Source: Streptomyces griseomycini (lineage in GTDB: Bacteria; Actinomycetota; Actinomycetes; Streptomycetales; Streptomycetaceae). From it: 64,000 nucleotides of DNA. The stretch spans positions 248,001 through 312,000 of the forward strand of contig NZ_JACHJI010000007.1 of assembly GCF_014203535.1 (NCBI RefSeq). Direction: 5' to 3'. A program made the translations under genes and the position numbers. The number at the start of each line of letters is the position of its first letter. Positions within the stretch are counted from its first letter, which is position 1. Shown in pieces: positions 23,891-33,168 of the stretch. The notes beneath the pieces are model-generated. The model made no database searches. It was not told the origin of the DNA and was given only the letters and a program-made list of their open reading frames with translations.

Positions 23891-26764
23891 TCACCCCTCT
23901 CCGTCCAGGGCGGCCGCCAGCACCTCCGCCAGGTGCCGTCCCCGGACGCCCGTCAGTTGTTCCAGCTGCGTCCGGCAGGAGAAGCCGTCGGCCAGGACCA
24001 CCGCGTCCTCCGGGGCCTCCCGCACCGACGGCAGGAGCCGGTCCTCCGCGCAGGCCACGGAGACGTCGTAGTGGCCCTTCTCGAAGCCGAAGTCTCCTGC
24101 CAGGCCGCAGCAGCCGCCGCTCAGTTCACCGGTGAGACCGGCGGCGGCGCGCAGCGCGCGGTCGGCCGTGTCGCCCAGGACCGCGTGCTGGTGGCAGTGG
24201 GTCTGGCCGGTGACGGGGCGGTCCAGGCGCGGCGGGGTCCAGTCCGGCGCGTACCGCTCCAGGGTCTCCGCGAAGGTGAGGACCCGCTCGGCCAGGTGTG
24301 CCGCGCGCGGGTCGTCGTGGAGGAGTTCCGGGGCGTCCGTGCGCAGGGCCGCCGCGCAGCTCGGTTCCAGGACGACCAGCGGGGCGTCCGTGGCCAGCAC
24401 CGGTTCCAGGAGGTCCAGGGTGCGGCGCAGCACCGTGCGGGCGCGGTCGAGCTGGCCCGTGGAGACGTACGTCAGGCCGCAGCAGACCCGTCCCGTGCGG
24501 GCCGCCAGCAACCGCGCCGCCGATCGTGAGCGGGCGTCACCGACCGGCGGGCGCCCGCGCAGCCGCAGCGTCGGCGGCAGCACCACCCGCAGCCCCGCCG
24601 ATTCCAGGACGCGTACGGCCGCGCGGCCCACCGACGGCGACAGGTGCTCGGTGAAGGTGTCCGGCCACAGGACCACCGGCGCGCCCTCACCCGAGGGCGC
24701 GCGCCGTCCCCGCCACCACCGCGTGAACGTCTCCCCGGCCACCCGGGGGATCTCCCGCTCCCCCGCGATCCCGCCCAGCCGTTTCACCACGCTCGCGAGC
24801 GGGCCCACCGAGGCCAGGGCGTTCACCGCCCCCGCAGTCCTCGTCCGCGCGACCCAGCCCAGCCACACCGGCAGCCACCCCATCGCGTAGTGCGCGGCCG
24901 GGCGGCGGCGGCCCGCGTAGTGGTGGTGGAGGAACTCCGCCTTGTACGTGGCCATGTCGACCCCGACCGGGCAGTCCGAGCGGCAGCCCTTGCAGGACAG
25001 GCACAGGTCCAGCGCGTCCCGCACCTCCGTGGACCGCCAGCCGTCGGTCACCAGCTCACCGGCGAGCATCTCGTGCAGCAGCCGGGCGCGCCCGCGCGTG
25101 GAGTGCTCCTCCTCGCCCGTCGCCCGGAACGACGGGCACATCACCGCCGGACCCGCCACCGACGTCGTACGGCACTTGGCGACGCCCACGCAGCGGCGCA
25201 CCGCCGCCGAGAAGTCGCCGCCGTCGGCCGGGTAGCCGAAGGCCACGTCCACCGGCTCGCGCGGCAGGACGGAGAAGCGGAGGTTCGCGTCCAGGGGCGC
25301 CGGGCGGACCAGCATGCCCGGGTTGAGCAGGCCGTCCGGGTCCCAGACGCCCTTCACCCGCTCGAAGAGGGCGACCGTCTCCGCGCCGTACATGCGCGGC
25401 AGCAGCTCGGCCCGCGCCTGTCCGTCCCCGTGCTCCCCGGAGAGGGAGCCGCCGTGCGCCACGACCAGGTCGGCCAGCTCCTCCGAGAACCGCCGGAAGC
25501 GGGCGACGCCCGGCCCGGTCAGCAGGTCGAAGTCGATCCGGACGTGGACGCAGCCGTCCCCGAAGTGCCCGTACGGGGCGCCGTGCAGCCCGTGGGAGGC
25601 GAGCAGGGCGCGGAAGTCGCGCAGGTACGCGCCGAGCCGGGCGGGCGGCACCGCGCAGTCCTCCCAGCCGGGCCAGGCCTCCGTGCCGTCCTGCATCCGG
25701 GTCGCCGTGCCGCTCGCGTCCTCCCGGATCCGCCACAGCGCGCGCTGCCGGGCCGGGTCGGTGACCACCAGGGCGTCCACGACGTCCGCCCCGCGGACGA
25801 TCGCCTCCGCACGCGCGCGTGCCTCCGCCGCCGTCTCCCCGCCGGTCTCCACGAACAGCCAGGCCCCGCCGCGCGGGAGGTCCGCGGCGGACGGCACCAG
25901 GTCGGCCGCCATGCCCTCCACGGTCAGCGGCCGGTACGGCAGCAGCCCCGCCGCCGCCTCCGCCGCACCGCCCTCCTCCGCGTACGCCAGCACGGCGAGC
26001 GCCCGCGCGCGGGGCGCCCGTACGAGGTCCACGACCGCCTCCGTGAGCACGCCCAGCGTGCCCTCCGAGCCGCAGAAGGAGCGGGCGACGTCGGCGCCCT
26101 TCTCGGGCAGCAGGGCGTCCACGGCGTATCCGGAGATGCGGCGGGGGAGGCCGGGGAGACCCGTGCGCAGGCGGGCCAGCTCGCCGTCCACCAGCTCCCG
26201 CAGTCCCGCCGGGGCCCCGGCCCACCCCCGTCCCGGTCGCAGCCGCTCCCCGCCCGCGGTGACGACCGACAGTTCCCGCACGCTGTCCGCCGTGGTGCCC
26301 CAGGCGACGGAGTGGGAGCCGCAGGAGTTGTTGCCGATCATGCCGCCGAGGGTGCAGCGGCTGTGCGTGGAGGGGTCCGGTCCGAAGCGCAGCCCGTGCG
26401 GGGCGGCGGCCTCCTGCAGCCGGTCGAGGACGAGGCCGGGCTGGACGACGGCCGTGCGCGCCCGCGGGTCGAGGGAGAGCAGGCGGTTCATGTGCCGGGT
26501 GAAGTCGAGCACCACCCCGGTGCCGGTCGCCTGGCCCGCGATCGACGTGCCGCCGCCCCGCGCGACCACCGGGACGCCGTGCGTCCGGCACACCGACAGG
26601 GCCGCCGCCACGTCGTCGGCGTCCCGGGGGGCCACCACGCCGAGCGGCACGCGGCGGTAGTTGGAGGCGTCCATGGTCGTCAGCGCCCGCGCGGTCGTCC
26701 CGAAGTCCACCTCGCCGCGCACGGCCGCCGCCAGCCCGGCCCGCAGTTCCCGCAGATCCGTCAT
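23891..26764 (-). CDS. FAD-linked 2-hydroxyacid dehydrogenase with fused Fe-S and CCG domains
   Basis: 957 residues from ATG 26764. The N-terminal FAD domain (VPVVARGGGTSIAGQATGTGVVLDFTRHMNR, GGMIGNNSCGSHSV) is followed by the FAD-linked oxidase C-terminal domain (GGSLSGEHGDGQARAELLPRMYG), an iron-sulfur region (CVGVAKCRTTSV ... CPSF, then CLSCKGCRSDCPVGVD) and a CCG domain (CCGLTYVSTGQ, GCCGLAGDFGFEKGHY). This GlcD-GlcF-like fusion resembles D-lactate or D-2-hydroxyglutarate dehydrogenases such as E. coli YdiJ, which pass electrons to the respiratory chain. Substrate not decided. The gene stands alone upstream of the conservon promoter region. Confidence 0.88.
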   Translation of the reverse strand: MTDLRELRAGLAAAVRGEVDFGTTARALTTMDASNYRRVPLGVVAPRDADDVAAALSVCRTHGVPVVARGGGTSIAGQATGTGVVLDFTRHMNRLLSLDPRARTAVVQPGLVLDRLQEAAAPHGLRFGPDPSTHSRCTLGGMIGNNSCGSHSVAWGTTADSVRELSVVTAGGERLRPGRGWAGAPAGLRELVDGELARLRTGLPGLPRRISGYAVDALLPEKGADVARSFCGSEGTLGVLTEAVVDLVRAPRARALAVLAYAEEGGAAEAAAGLLPYRPLTVEGMAADLVPSAADLPRGGAWLFVETGGETAAEARARAEAIVRGADVVDALVVTDPARQRALWRIREDASGTATRMQDGTEAWPGWEDCAVPPARLGAYLRDFRALLASHGLHGAPYGHFGDGCVHVRIDFDLLTGPGVARFRRFSEELADLVVAHGGSLSGEHGDGQARAELLPRMYGAETVALFERVKGVWDPDGLLNPGMLVRPAPLDANLRFSVLPREPVDVAFGYPADGGDFSAAVRRCVGVAKCRTTSVAGPAVMCPSFRATGEEEHSTRGRARLLHEMLAGELVTDGWRSTEVRDALDLCLSCKGCRSDCPVGVDMATYKAEFLHHHYAGRRRPAAHYAMGWLPVWLGWVARTRTAGAVNALASVGPLASVVKRLGGIAGEREIPRVAGETFTRWWRGRRAPSGEGAPVVLWPDTFTEHLSPSVGRAAVRVLESAGLRVVLPPTLRLRGRPPVGDARSRSAARLLAARTGRVCCGLTYVSTGQLDRARTVLRRTLDLLEPVLATDAPLVVLEPSCAAALRTDAPELLHDDPRAAHLAERVLTFAETLERYAPDWTPPRLDRPVTGQTHCHQHAVLGDTADRALRAAAGLTGELSGGCCGLAGDFGFEKGHYDVSVACAEDRLLPSVREAPEDAVVLADGFSCRTQLEQLTGVRGRHLAEVLAAALDGEG

Positions 26765-27096
26765 GCCCTCAGGATGCCTCCGCCGGACCGCCACCGCCGG
26801 ACCGCATCCGCCGGGCGGCCCGCGGCGGAAGCGCGCCCCCGGCGGCGGCTCGCCGGGGGCGCGGACACCCTGTGCGTTGGGTCAAATAACAAGAACGGAA
26901 GCGGATTCTTCCCAAGACGATCACGAACTCTCATATAGTGACCGCGAGTTGCGCGCAGTTGTCGGTACTCATCCGGAAGCGCCTCCCGAAGCGACCCCGG
27001 AACCGGTCCGGCGACCCATGGAACCGACCGAGGGCCGCGCAGACGACGGTGCACGCCCGCGGACCCGACCGAGGATTCGACCGAGGACCCTGATTG
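26765..27096. promoter_or_regulatory. Conservon promoter region
   Basis: 332 bases between the divergent dehydrogenase and conservon genes. Bases 26879-26945 are strikingly AT-rich for this genome. TATAGT at 26934-26939 is a good -10; no convincing -35 at the right distance was found. If used, it would leave a 5' leader of about 150 bases before ATG 27097. No gene seen. Confidence 0.5.
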
Positions 27097-29217
27097 ATGA
27101 CCTCCCCCCTGCTCCCCGGCGACCGCCCCACCCCCCGCAGCCTCCTGCCCGTCCCGCTGCTCACCGCGGTGCTCGCCGGACTCGCGGTCACCGCCGCCGC
27201 CCTTCTCGGGCCGGACTCCGCGCGGGGCGCCGTCGCGGTGACCGGGACGGTCGCCGTCCTGCTGCTGTGCGCGGCCGCCACGGTGGCCGCGCACGCCGTG
27301 CTGTCGGCGCGGGCGGCCCGCGGGCGGCTGGAGGCCGTCACCCAGGACGTCGGGCGGCTGCTCCAGGAGCGGGCGCGGCTGACCGAGGAGTCGCGCCGCC
27401 AGCACGAGCGGCTGACCGGCGAACTCACCCGGGAGCGCGCCCGGTTGTCGGCCGACCTGGACCAGGAGCGCGGCCGCCTCGCCGAGACCCTGGCGGCCGA
27501 GCGCGACCGCCTCGCCGAGCAGCACGCGGCCGACGTCGCCCGCCTGGCGCAGGAGCACGCCGAGGAGCGGGCCCGGCTCACGGACGACCACGCCGCCGAG
27601 CTGAAGCGGCTCACCGAGGAGCACGCCGAGAAGCTGCGCCTCATCACCGAGGAACACCAGGCCCACACCGACCGGTTGGCCCGCGACCACGCGGAGGAGC
27701 GCGACCGGCTGACCGAGGAGCGGGACCGGCTCGCGGCGGACCGGGACCGGCTCACCGACGGGAACGCGCGGCTGGCCGCCCGGCTGCGCGAGGCCACCGG
27801 CGCCCGCGCCGCCGCGCTGTCCGCGACCGCCAACGCGGCCGGCCGGATGCAGGCGCTGGCCACCGGCATGCTCGCGGACCTGCGCGCGATGGAGGACAAG
27901 CACCACGACGAGGAGGTCCTCGCCGACCTGCTGCACCTCGACCACCGCACCGCGCAGGCGGGCAGGCTCGCCGACTCCGTCGCCGTCCTCACCGGCGCCC
28001 GCTCCGGGCGCCGCTGGGCCAGGCCCATCGCCATGGAGTCGATCCTGCGCGGCGCCATGGGCCGGATCAGCGGCTACCAGCGGGTCCGCGTCCACTCCAC
28101 CAGCGACACCGCCGTCGCCGGGCACGCCGCCGAGGGCGTGATGCACGCGCTCGCCGAACTCCTGGACAACGCCGCCAACTTCTCGCCGCCGACCGCCGAG
28201 GTCCACGTCTACGTCGAGGAGGTCCCGGCCGGGGTCATCGTGTCCGTCGAGGACAGCGGGCTCGTCATGGGCGAGGCCCAGCTGCGCCGCGCCGAGCGCG
28301 CCGTCTCGGGCGAGTCCTCCGACCTCGGGGGCCTCACCGGCACCCGGCTCGGCCTCGCCGTGGTCGGCCGGCTGGCCCGGCGGTACGGGCTCCGGGTCTC
28401 CTACCGTCCCTCGGCCCGCGGCGGCACGGGCGTGCTGGTGCTCATCCCGCAGGACATCCTCGTACCGCCGGACGCGTCCCCGGCCGCCGACGCCGCGCCG
28501 GCCGGCGGCACCACCGCCCCGGTCACCGGCGGCGCCCCGTCGACCGCCTCCGCCGCGCTCGCCGCCGCCGGGACGCCCGGGCCCACCGGCTCCAGCGACT
28601 CCACCGCGTCCGCCGCGCAGGCCCCGGCGGCCGGAGCGCCGGCGGCCGAGGGCCTCCCCCGCCGCCGGGGCGGCCGCACGGAGGCCGCGCGGACGGACGC
28701 CGCCGACGGGGCGGAGCCGGAGACGAGCCACGGCGCCGCGCACGACACCCCTCCGGCGGAAGGGGCGAGGGCGTCCCGCGAGACCTCCCGCCCCGCCTCC
28801 TCCGCCCCCGCCGCCTCCTACGCGGCCTCCCGCGCCGGAGCCGACCTCGACCCCGACCCGGTGCCCACGCACGGACCCGCGGGCGAGCCCTCGAACGAGG
28901 ACACCGGCCCGTACCCGCTGGTGCTGCCCCGCCGCCGCCGGGGCCGCACCCTCGCCGAGGCCGAGCGCACGCGTTCCGGCGGCCCCGCCGCCCCGCGGCC
29001 GGCCCCGACCGCCGAGGAGACGAAGGCCCGTACGGCCCGCTTCAGCAGCTTCCGCCGGGCCGTACGCGCCACCGCCCCGGACGACGCGTCCGCCGGCCCG
29101 ACCACCCCGGCCGCCCCGGCCGCCCCCGGCACCGTCCCGGACGACGGCACCGCCCCCGACCCGACCCCCGAAGCACGACCCACCCCCGCGACCCCGGAAG
29201 GCGACACCACCTCATGA
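27097..29217 (+). CDS. cvnA: Conservon sensor-like ATPase (CvnA)
   Basis: 706 residues from ATG 27097. Two membrane helices (residues about 16-65) are followed by a very long coiled coil (about 75-235, repeated RLTEE/ERDRL heptads) and a histidine-kinase-like ATPase domain (about 245-445: N box ELLDNAANFSPP, G boxes VEDSGLVMG and LGLAVVGRLARRYG). The last 260 residues are a disordered proline/alanine-rich tail with basic RRRRGR patches. No phospho-accepting histidine box is obvious. Known role in conservons: membrane receptor of a GPCR-like complex with CvnB, CvnC and CvnD, affecting development and secondary metabolism. It overlaps cvnB by ATGA. Confidence 0.9.
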   Translation: MTSPLLPGDRPTPRSLLPVPLLTAVLAGLAVTAAALLGPDSARGAVAVTGTVAVLLLCAAATVAAHAVLSARAARGRLEAVTQDVGRLLQERARLTEESRRQHERLTGELTRERARLSADLDQERGRLAETLAAERDRLAEQHAADVARLAQEHAEERARLTDDHAAELKRLTEEHAEKLRLITEEHQAHTDRLARDHAEERDRLTEERDRLAADRDRLTDGNARLAARLREATGARAAALSATANAAGRMQALATGMLADLRAMEDKHHDEEVLADLLHLDHRTAQAGRLADSVAVLTGARSGRRWARPIAMESILRGAMGRISGYQRVRVHSTSDTAVAGHAAEGVMHALAELLDNAANFSPPTAEVHVYVEEVPAGVIVSVEDSGLVMGEAQLRRAERAVSGESSDLGGLTGTRLGLAVVGRLARRYGLRVSYRPSARGGTGVLVLIPQDILVPPDASPAADAAPAGGTTAPVTGGAPSTASAALAAAGTPGPTGSSDSTASAAQAPAAGAPAAEGLPRRRGGRTEAARTDAADGAEPETSHGAAHDTPPAEGARASRETSRPASSAPAASYAASRAGADLDPDPVPTHGPAGEPSNEDTGPYPLVLPRRRRGRTLAEAERTRSGGPAAPRPAPTAEETKARTARFSSFRRAVRATAPDDASAGPTTPAAPAAPGTVPDDGTAPDPTPEARPTPATPEGDTTS

Positions 29218-29621
29218 CCGGCACGACGACCGCCGACGAGAAGCTCACCTGGCTGATAGAGGGCCTGCTGGAGCGCACGCCGGGCGCGAGGCACGCGCTC
29301 GTGCTGTCCCGTGACGGCCTGAAACTGTGCCGCACCCCGGAGCTCTCCGCCGACCAGGCCGACCAGCTCGCCGCGATCGCCGCCGGCATCCAGTCGCTGT
29401 CGCACGGCGCCTCGGTCGAGTTCGGCGACGGCAGCGGCGGTGTGCGCTCGGCGATGACCGAGTTCTACGGCGGGGTGCTGTTCATCGTGGAGGCCGGCGA
29501 GGGAGCGCACCTGGCCGTCGTCACCACCGAGGACGCGGACGCCGGGCTCGTCGGGCACAACATGAGCGAGCTCGTGGAACAGCTCGGCGAGCACCTGACC
29601 GCCCGGCCCCGGACCTCATGA
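29214..29621 (+). CDS. cvnB: Roadblock/LC7-domain protein (CvnB)
   Basis: 135 residues from ATG 29214, in ATGA overlaps at both ends. A single roadblock/LC7 fold fills the protein (LTWLIEGLLERTPGARHALVLSRDGLKL, LAAIAAGIQSLSHGAS, GVLFIVEAGEGAHLAVVTTEDADAGLVG). This family acts as activator or scaffold of the small GTPase encoded two genes downstream, similar to MglB. Cytoplasmic. Expression is tied to the operon by coupled translation. Confidence 0.92.
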   Translation: MTGTTTADEKLTWLIEGLLERTPGARHALVLSRDGLKLCRTPELSADQADQLAAIAAGIQSLSHGASVEFGDGSGGVRSAMTEFYGGVLFIVEAGEGAHLAVVTTEDADAGLVGHNMSELVEQLGEHLTARPRTS

Positions 29622-29965
29622 GCAGGCCCGGCAGGGACGACGCCCCGGACCGGCTCTACACCCTCACCCAGGGGCGCAGCAGTTCGGGGCCCGACAACCC
29701 CTTCGACCTGGTGACCCTGGTCGTCGCCGAGTGCGACCCGGTGCCCGGCATGCAGTCCGAGCACGCGGCGATCCTGCGGCTGACCGAACGCCCCACGGCG
29801 GTCGTGGAGATCGCGGCCGAGCTGAAGCTCCCCGTGAGCATCACCCGGATCCTGCTCTCCGACCTCCTCGCGGCGGGACGGGTCAGCGCCCGTCACCCCC
29901 GCAGAGCCGCCGTTCCCGACCCCGACATCCTGGAGCAGGTGCTCGTTGGACTCCGCAACCTCTGA
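29618..29965 (+). CDS. cvnC: DUF742 protein (CvnC)
   Basis: 115 residues from ATG 29618. DUF742 winged-helix-like fold: RLYTLTQGRSSSG at the N-terminus, NPFDLVTLVV, then HAAILRLTERPTAVVEIAAELKLPVSITRILLSDLLAAGRV, and the terminal DILEQVLVGLRNL. Obligatory third component of conservons, thought to join CvnA, CvnB and CvnD at the membrane. It overlaps cvnD by 20 bases. Confidence 0.92.
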   Translation: MSRPGRDDAPDRLYTLTQGRSSSGPDNPFDLVTLVVAECDPVPGMQSEHAAILRLTERPTAVVEIAAELKLPVSITRILLSDLLAAGRVSARHPRRAAVPDPDILEQVLVGLRNL

Positions 29966-30581
29966 GACGCACACGGCGTCCGAGACGCGCACGCCGCTGG
30001 GCGCGTCGGCCGACAACGGCCTGAAGATCGTGGTCGTCGGCGGCTTCGGCGCCGGCAAGACGACGATGGTCCGCTCGGTCAGCGAGATCCGTCCCCTCAA
30101 CACCGAGGAGACGATGACCCAGGCCGGCGAGGACGTCGACGACACCCGCGGCGTGCGCGGCAAGACGGCGACCACCGTCGCCTTCGACTTCGGCCGCATC
30201 ACGCTCGACGCGCACAACGTGCTGTACCTGTTCGGCGCGCCCGGGCAGGAGCGCTTCTGGTTCCTGTGGGACCGGCTGTTCTCCGGGACGCTGGGCGCGG
30301 TGGTGCTGGTGGACACCCGGCGCATCGACGACTCCTGGTACGCCATCGACCGGCTGGAGAAGCACGGCACGCCGTTCATCGTGGCCTGCAACGACTTCGG
30401 CGGCCCCGCCTTCCCCCCGGAGCAGGTCCGCGAGGCCCTCGACCTCGACCCGCACGTCCCGCTGGTCGGCTGCGACGCACGGTCCCGGGAGTCCAGCAAG
30501 CTGGTGCTGATCACGCTGGTGGAACACATCCAGGCCCTGTACGCCGACCCCGCCCGAGCCCCCCGTCAGGAGCTGGTGTGA
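29946..30581 (+). CDS. cvnD: Ras-like small GTPase (CvnD)
   Basis: 211 residues from TTG 29946, inside the end of cvnC; no better in-frame start was found. P-loop GGFGAGKTTMVRS, switch region TTVAFDFGRI, G3-like YLFGAPGQERFWF (GAPG in place of DTAG), CNDF at the G4 position, and a C-terminal ATP/GTP-binding family tail. This is the MglA/conservon GTPase type. It probably cycles under control of the roadblock and sensor proteins. Followed by the P450 gene in a GTGA overlap. Confidence 0.92.
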   Translation: MDSATSETHTASETRTPLGASADNGLKIVVVGGFGAGKTTMVRSVSEIRPLNTEETMTQAGEDVDDTRGVRGKTATTVAFDFGRITLDAHNVLYLFGAPGQERFWFLWDRLFSGTLGAVVLVDTRRIDDSWYAIDRLEKHGTPFIVACNDFGGPAFPPEQVREALDLDPHVPLVGCDARSRESSKLVLITLVEHIQALYADPARAPRQELV

Positions 30582-31813
30582 GCCCCGCTTCCGTCCCCGA
30601 CGCCGTCCGCTTCAGCGGGCCCCTGCTCCAGGACGACCCGGCCCGGGTGTACCGGGAGATGCGGCGCGCGCACGGCAGCGTGGTCCCGGTGCTGCTGGAC
30701 GGCGACGTGCCGGCCTGGCTGGTGCTCGGCTACCGCGAGCTGCACCAGATCACCGGCGACCCGGTGCTGTTCAGCCGCGACTCCGACCTGTGGAACCAGT
30801 GGGAGAACATCCCCGACGACTGGCCGCTGCTGCCGATGATCGGACGCAGGCAGCCGTCGATCCTGTACACGGTCGGCGAGCGGCACCGCGAGCGGGCCGG
30901 GATGCTGGTGAACGCGCTGGAGGCGGTGGACCCGTTCGAGCTGCGCTCCCACGCCGAGAGGTTCGCGGACGAGCTGATCGACGGCATCTGCCCCAAGGGC
31001 GGCGCCGACATCGTCGCCGAGTTCGCGATGCTGCTGCCCGTGCGGGTCCTCGCCCGGCTCTACGGCTTCACCGACGAGGAGGGCCCGGCCCTGGTCACCG
31101 CCCTCAACGACATGATCGACGGGCGGGAGCGGGCGCTGGCGGGCCAGGCCCACCTGGCCACGTCGATGATGAAGCTGGTGGCCGACCGCAAGGAGAGGCC
31201 CGCCGAGGACGTCGTGTCCCGGATGCTCGCCGACACCTCGGGCTTCACCGAGGAGGAGATCGGCCAGGACCTGATGGTGATGATGGCGGCCGGGCACCAG
31301 CCGACCGCCGACTGGATCGGCAACTCGCTGCACCTGATGCTCACCGACAACCGGTTCGCCGCCTCCCTCTTCGGCGGCCGCAACAGCATCGCCGAGGCCA
31401 TGAACGAGGTGCTGTGGGAGGACACCCCCACCCAGAACGTGGCCGGCCGCTGGGCCTCCCGCGACACCCAGCTCGGCGGCCGCCGCATCCGCGCGGGGGA
31501 CCTGGTGCTGCTCGGCCTGCAGGGCGCCAACTCCGACCCCCAGGTGCGCACCGACGGCTCGGCCCTGACCGGCGGCAACAGCGCGCACTTCTCCTTCGGC
31601 CACGGGGAGCACCGCTGCCCGTTCCCGGCGCAGGAGATCGCCGAGGTGATCGCGCGGACCGGCATCGAGGTCGTCCTGGACCGGCTGCCCGACATCGACC
31701 TCGCGGTGCCGGCCGCGTCCCTGACCCGCCGCCCGTCACCGTGGCTGCGCGGGCTGTCCGAACTCCCGGTCACCTTCACACCCACCCCCGCCCTTGGAGG
31801 CACGCTCGCATGA
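30578..31813 (+). CDS. cvnE: CYP157-type cytochrome P450 lacking ExxR (conservon P450)
   Basis: 411 residues from GTG 30578. I-helix AAGHQPTADW replaces (A/G)GxxT; the heme loop FSFGHGEHRCPFP carries the thiolate Cys347 but not the usual glycine two residues later. The K-helix reads ENVLW-type: residues 277-280 are E-V-L-W, so the arginine of the otherwise near-universal ExxR motif is tryptophan. Loss of ExxR is documented for the CYP157 family of Streptomyces conservons. Whether it turns over a substrate or serves as a heme sensor or partner of the next P450 is open. Coupled to cvnD and the next gene by 4-base overlaps. Confidence 0.88.
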   Translation: MSPASVPDAVRFSGPLLQDDPARVYREMRRAHGSVVPVLLDGDVPAWLVLGYRELHQITGDPVLFSRDSDLWNQWENIPDDWPLLPMIGRRQPSILYTVGERHRERAGMLVNALEAVDPFELRSHAERFADELIDGICPKGGADIVAEFAMLLPVRVLARLYGFTDEEGPALVTALNDMIDGRERALAGQAHLATSMMKLVADRKERPAEDVVSRMLADTSGFTEEEIGQDLMVMMAAGHQPTADWIGNSLHLMLTDNRFAASLFGGRNSIAEAMNEVLWEDTPTQNVAGRWASRDTQLGGRRIRAGDLVLLGLQGANSDPQVRTDGSALTGGNSAHFSFGHGEHRCPFPAQEIAEVIARTGIEVVLDRLPDIDLAVPAASLTRRPSPWLRGLSELPVTFTPTPALGGTLA

Positions 31814-33066
31814 CGGTTGGCACCGACTCGTCGACGATCACGCCCGGCACCGGACAGGCCCCCATCCGCCTCGACCCGTTCGTCACCGACCTGGACGGGG
31901 AGAGCGAGGCGCTGCGGGCCGCCGGGCCCCTGGCCGCCGTGATGCTGCCGGGCGACGTCCCGGTGTGGGCGGTCACCCACCACGCCGAGGCGAAGAAGCT
32001 GCTCACCGACCCCCGGGTGGTGAAGGACATCAACGTCTGGGGCGCCTGGCAGCGCGGCGAGATCGCCCCCGACTGGCCGCTGATCGGCCTGGCCAACCCG
32101 CCCCGCTCCATGCTCACCGTGGACGGCGCGGACCACCGCCGGCTGCGCACCCTGGTCGCCCAGGCGCTCACCCCCCGCCGGGTGGAGCGGATGCGCGAGC
32201 GGATCACGGAGCTGACCGAGGGCCTGCTGGACGACCTGGCCGCGCAGGGCGGCGACACGGTCGACCTGAAGGCGGTGTTCGCCTACCCGCTGCCGATGTA
32301 CGTGATCGCCGACCTGATGGGGCTGGCCGAGGAGCGGCTGCCGCGGCTGAAGGTGCTGTTCGAGAAGTTCTTCTCGACGCAGACCCCGCCGGAGGAGGTC
32401 GTCGCGACGCTGACCGAGCTGGCCGAGATCATGGGCCGGACGGTCGCGGAGAAGCGCGAGAACCCCGGCGACGACCTGACCTCCGCGCTGATCCAGGCGT
32501 CGGAGGACGGCGACCACCTCACCGACGAGGAGATCGTCGCCACGCTCCAGCTGATGGTCGCGGCCGGCCACGAGACGACGATCTCCCTGATCGTCAACGC
32601 GGTGGTCAACCTCTCCACCCACCCCGAGCAGCGCGAGCTGGTGCTGTCCGGCGAGGCGGACTGGTCGGCGGTGGTCGAGGAGACCCTGCGCTGGTCCACG
32701 CCCACGTCCCACGTGCTGATCCGGTTCGCGACCGAGGACGTACCGGTCGGCGACAAGGTGCTGCCCGCCGGTGACGCGCTGATCGTGTCGTACGCGGCGA
32801 TCGGGCGCGACGAGCAGGCCCACGGTCCGACGGCCGGCGCCTTCGACATCACCCGCGAGAGCGCCAACCGCCACATCTCCTTCGGCCACGGCCCGCACGT
32901 GTGCCCGGGTGCGGCCCTGTCCCGCCTGGAGGCGGGCGTGGCGCTGCCCGCCCTGTACGCGCGCTTCCCGGAGCTGGACCTGGCGGTGCCCGCCGCGGAA
33001 CTGCGCAACAAGCCGGTGGTCACCCAGAACGACCTCTACGAGCTGCCGGTGCGGCTCGGGGCCTGA
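31810..33066 (+). CDS. cvnF: CYP154-type cytochrome P450 (conservon P450)
   Basis: 418 residues from ATG 31810, with GGAGG upstream and an ATGA overlap with the preceding P450. All motifs are normal: I-helix LMVAAGHETTISLI, K-helix E291-T-L-R294, and heme loop ISFGHGPHVCPGAALSR with Cys365. Such a CYP157/CYP154-like tandem at the end of a conservon is known from S. coelicolor (rar/cvn9-like and related operons). Soluble monooxygenase needing ferredoxin and reductase encoded elsewhere; substrate unknown. Last gene of the operon. Confidence 0.9.
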   Translation: MTVGTDSSTITPGTGQAPIRLDPFVTDLDGESEALRAAGPLAAVMLPGDVPVWAVTHHAEAKKLLTDPRVVKDINVWGAWQRGEIAPDWPLIGLANPPRSMLTVDGADHRRLRTLVAQALTPRRVERMRERITELTEGLLDDLAAQGGDTVDLKAVFAYPLPMYVIADLMGLAEERLPRLKVLFEKFFSTQTPPEEVVATLTELAEIMGRTVAEKRENPGDDLTSALIQASEDGDHLTDEEIVATLQLMVAAGHETTISLIVNAVVNLSTHPEQRELVLSGEADWSAVVEETLRWSTPTSHVLIRFATEDVPVGDKVLPAGDALIVSYAAIGRDEQAHGPTAGAFDITRESANRHISFGHGPHVCPGAALSRLEAGVALPALYARFPELDLAVPAAELRNKPVVTQNDLYELPVRLGA

Positions 33067-33156
33067 GCACCGGGTCCGTCGGCCGGCCCCGCCCCGGGCC
33101 GGCCGACACCCGTCTCAGCCGACGGACGACGTTTCGCCCCGGTTTCGCTGAGCCGC

Positions 33157-33162
33157 TAGGCT
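33157..33162 (+). promoter_or_regulatory. -10 element for a leaderless serC transcript
   Basis: TAGGCT ends six bases before the GTG start at 33169, so the transcription start should coincide with the start codon. No ribosome-binding site is present. The -35 is weak. Confidence 0.5.
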
Positions 33163-33168
33163 CCGGTC

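Noticed and set aside
27020..27096. Copy of the 22-bp minisatellite in front of the conservon (CGACCGAGGACCC)
   Set aside because: Only two or three short matches without periodic array structure; likely chance in GC-rich DNA.
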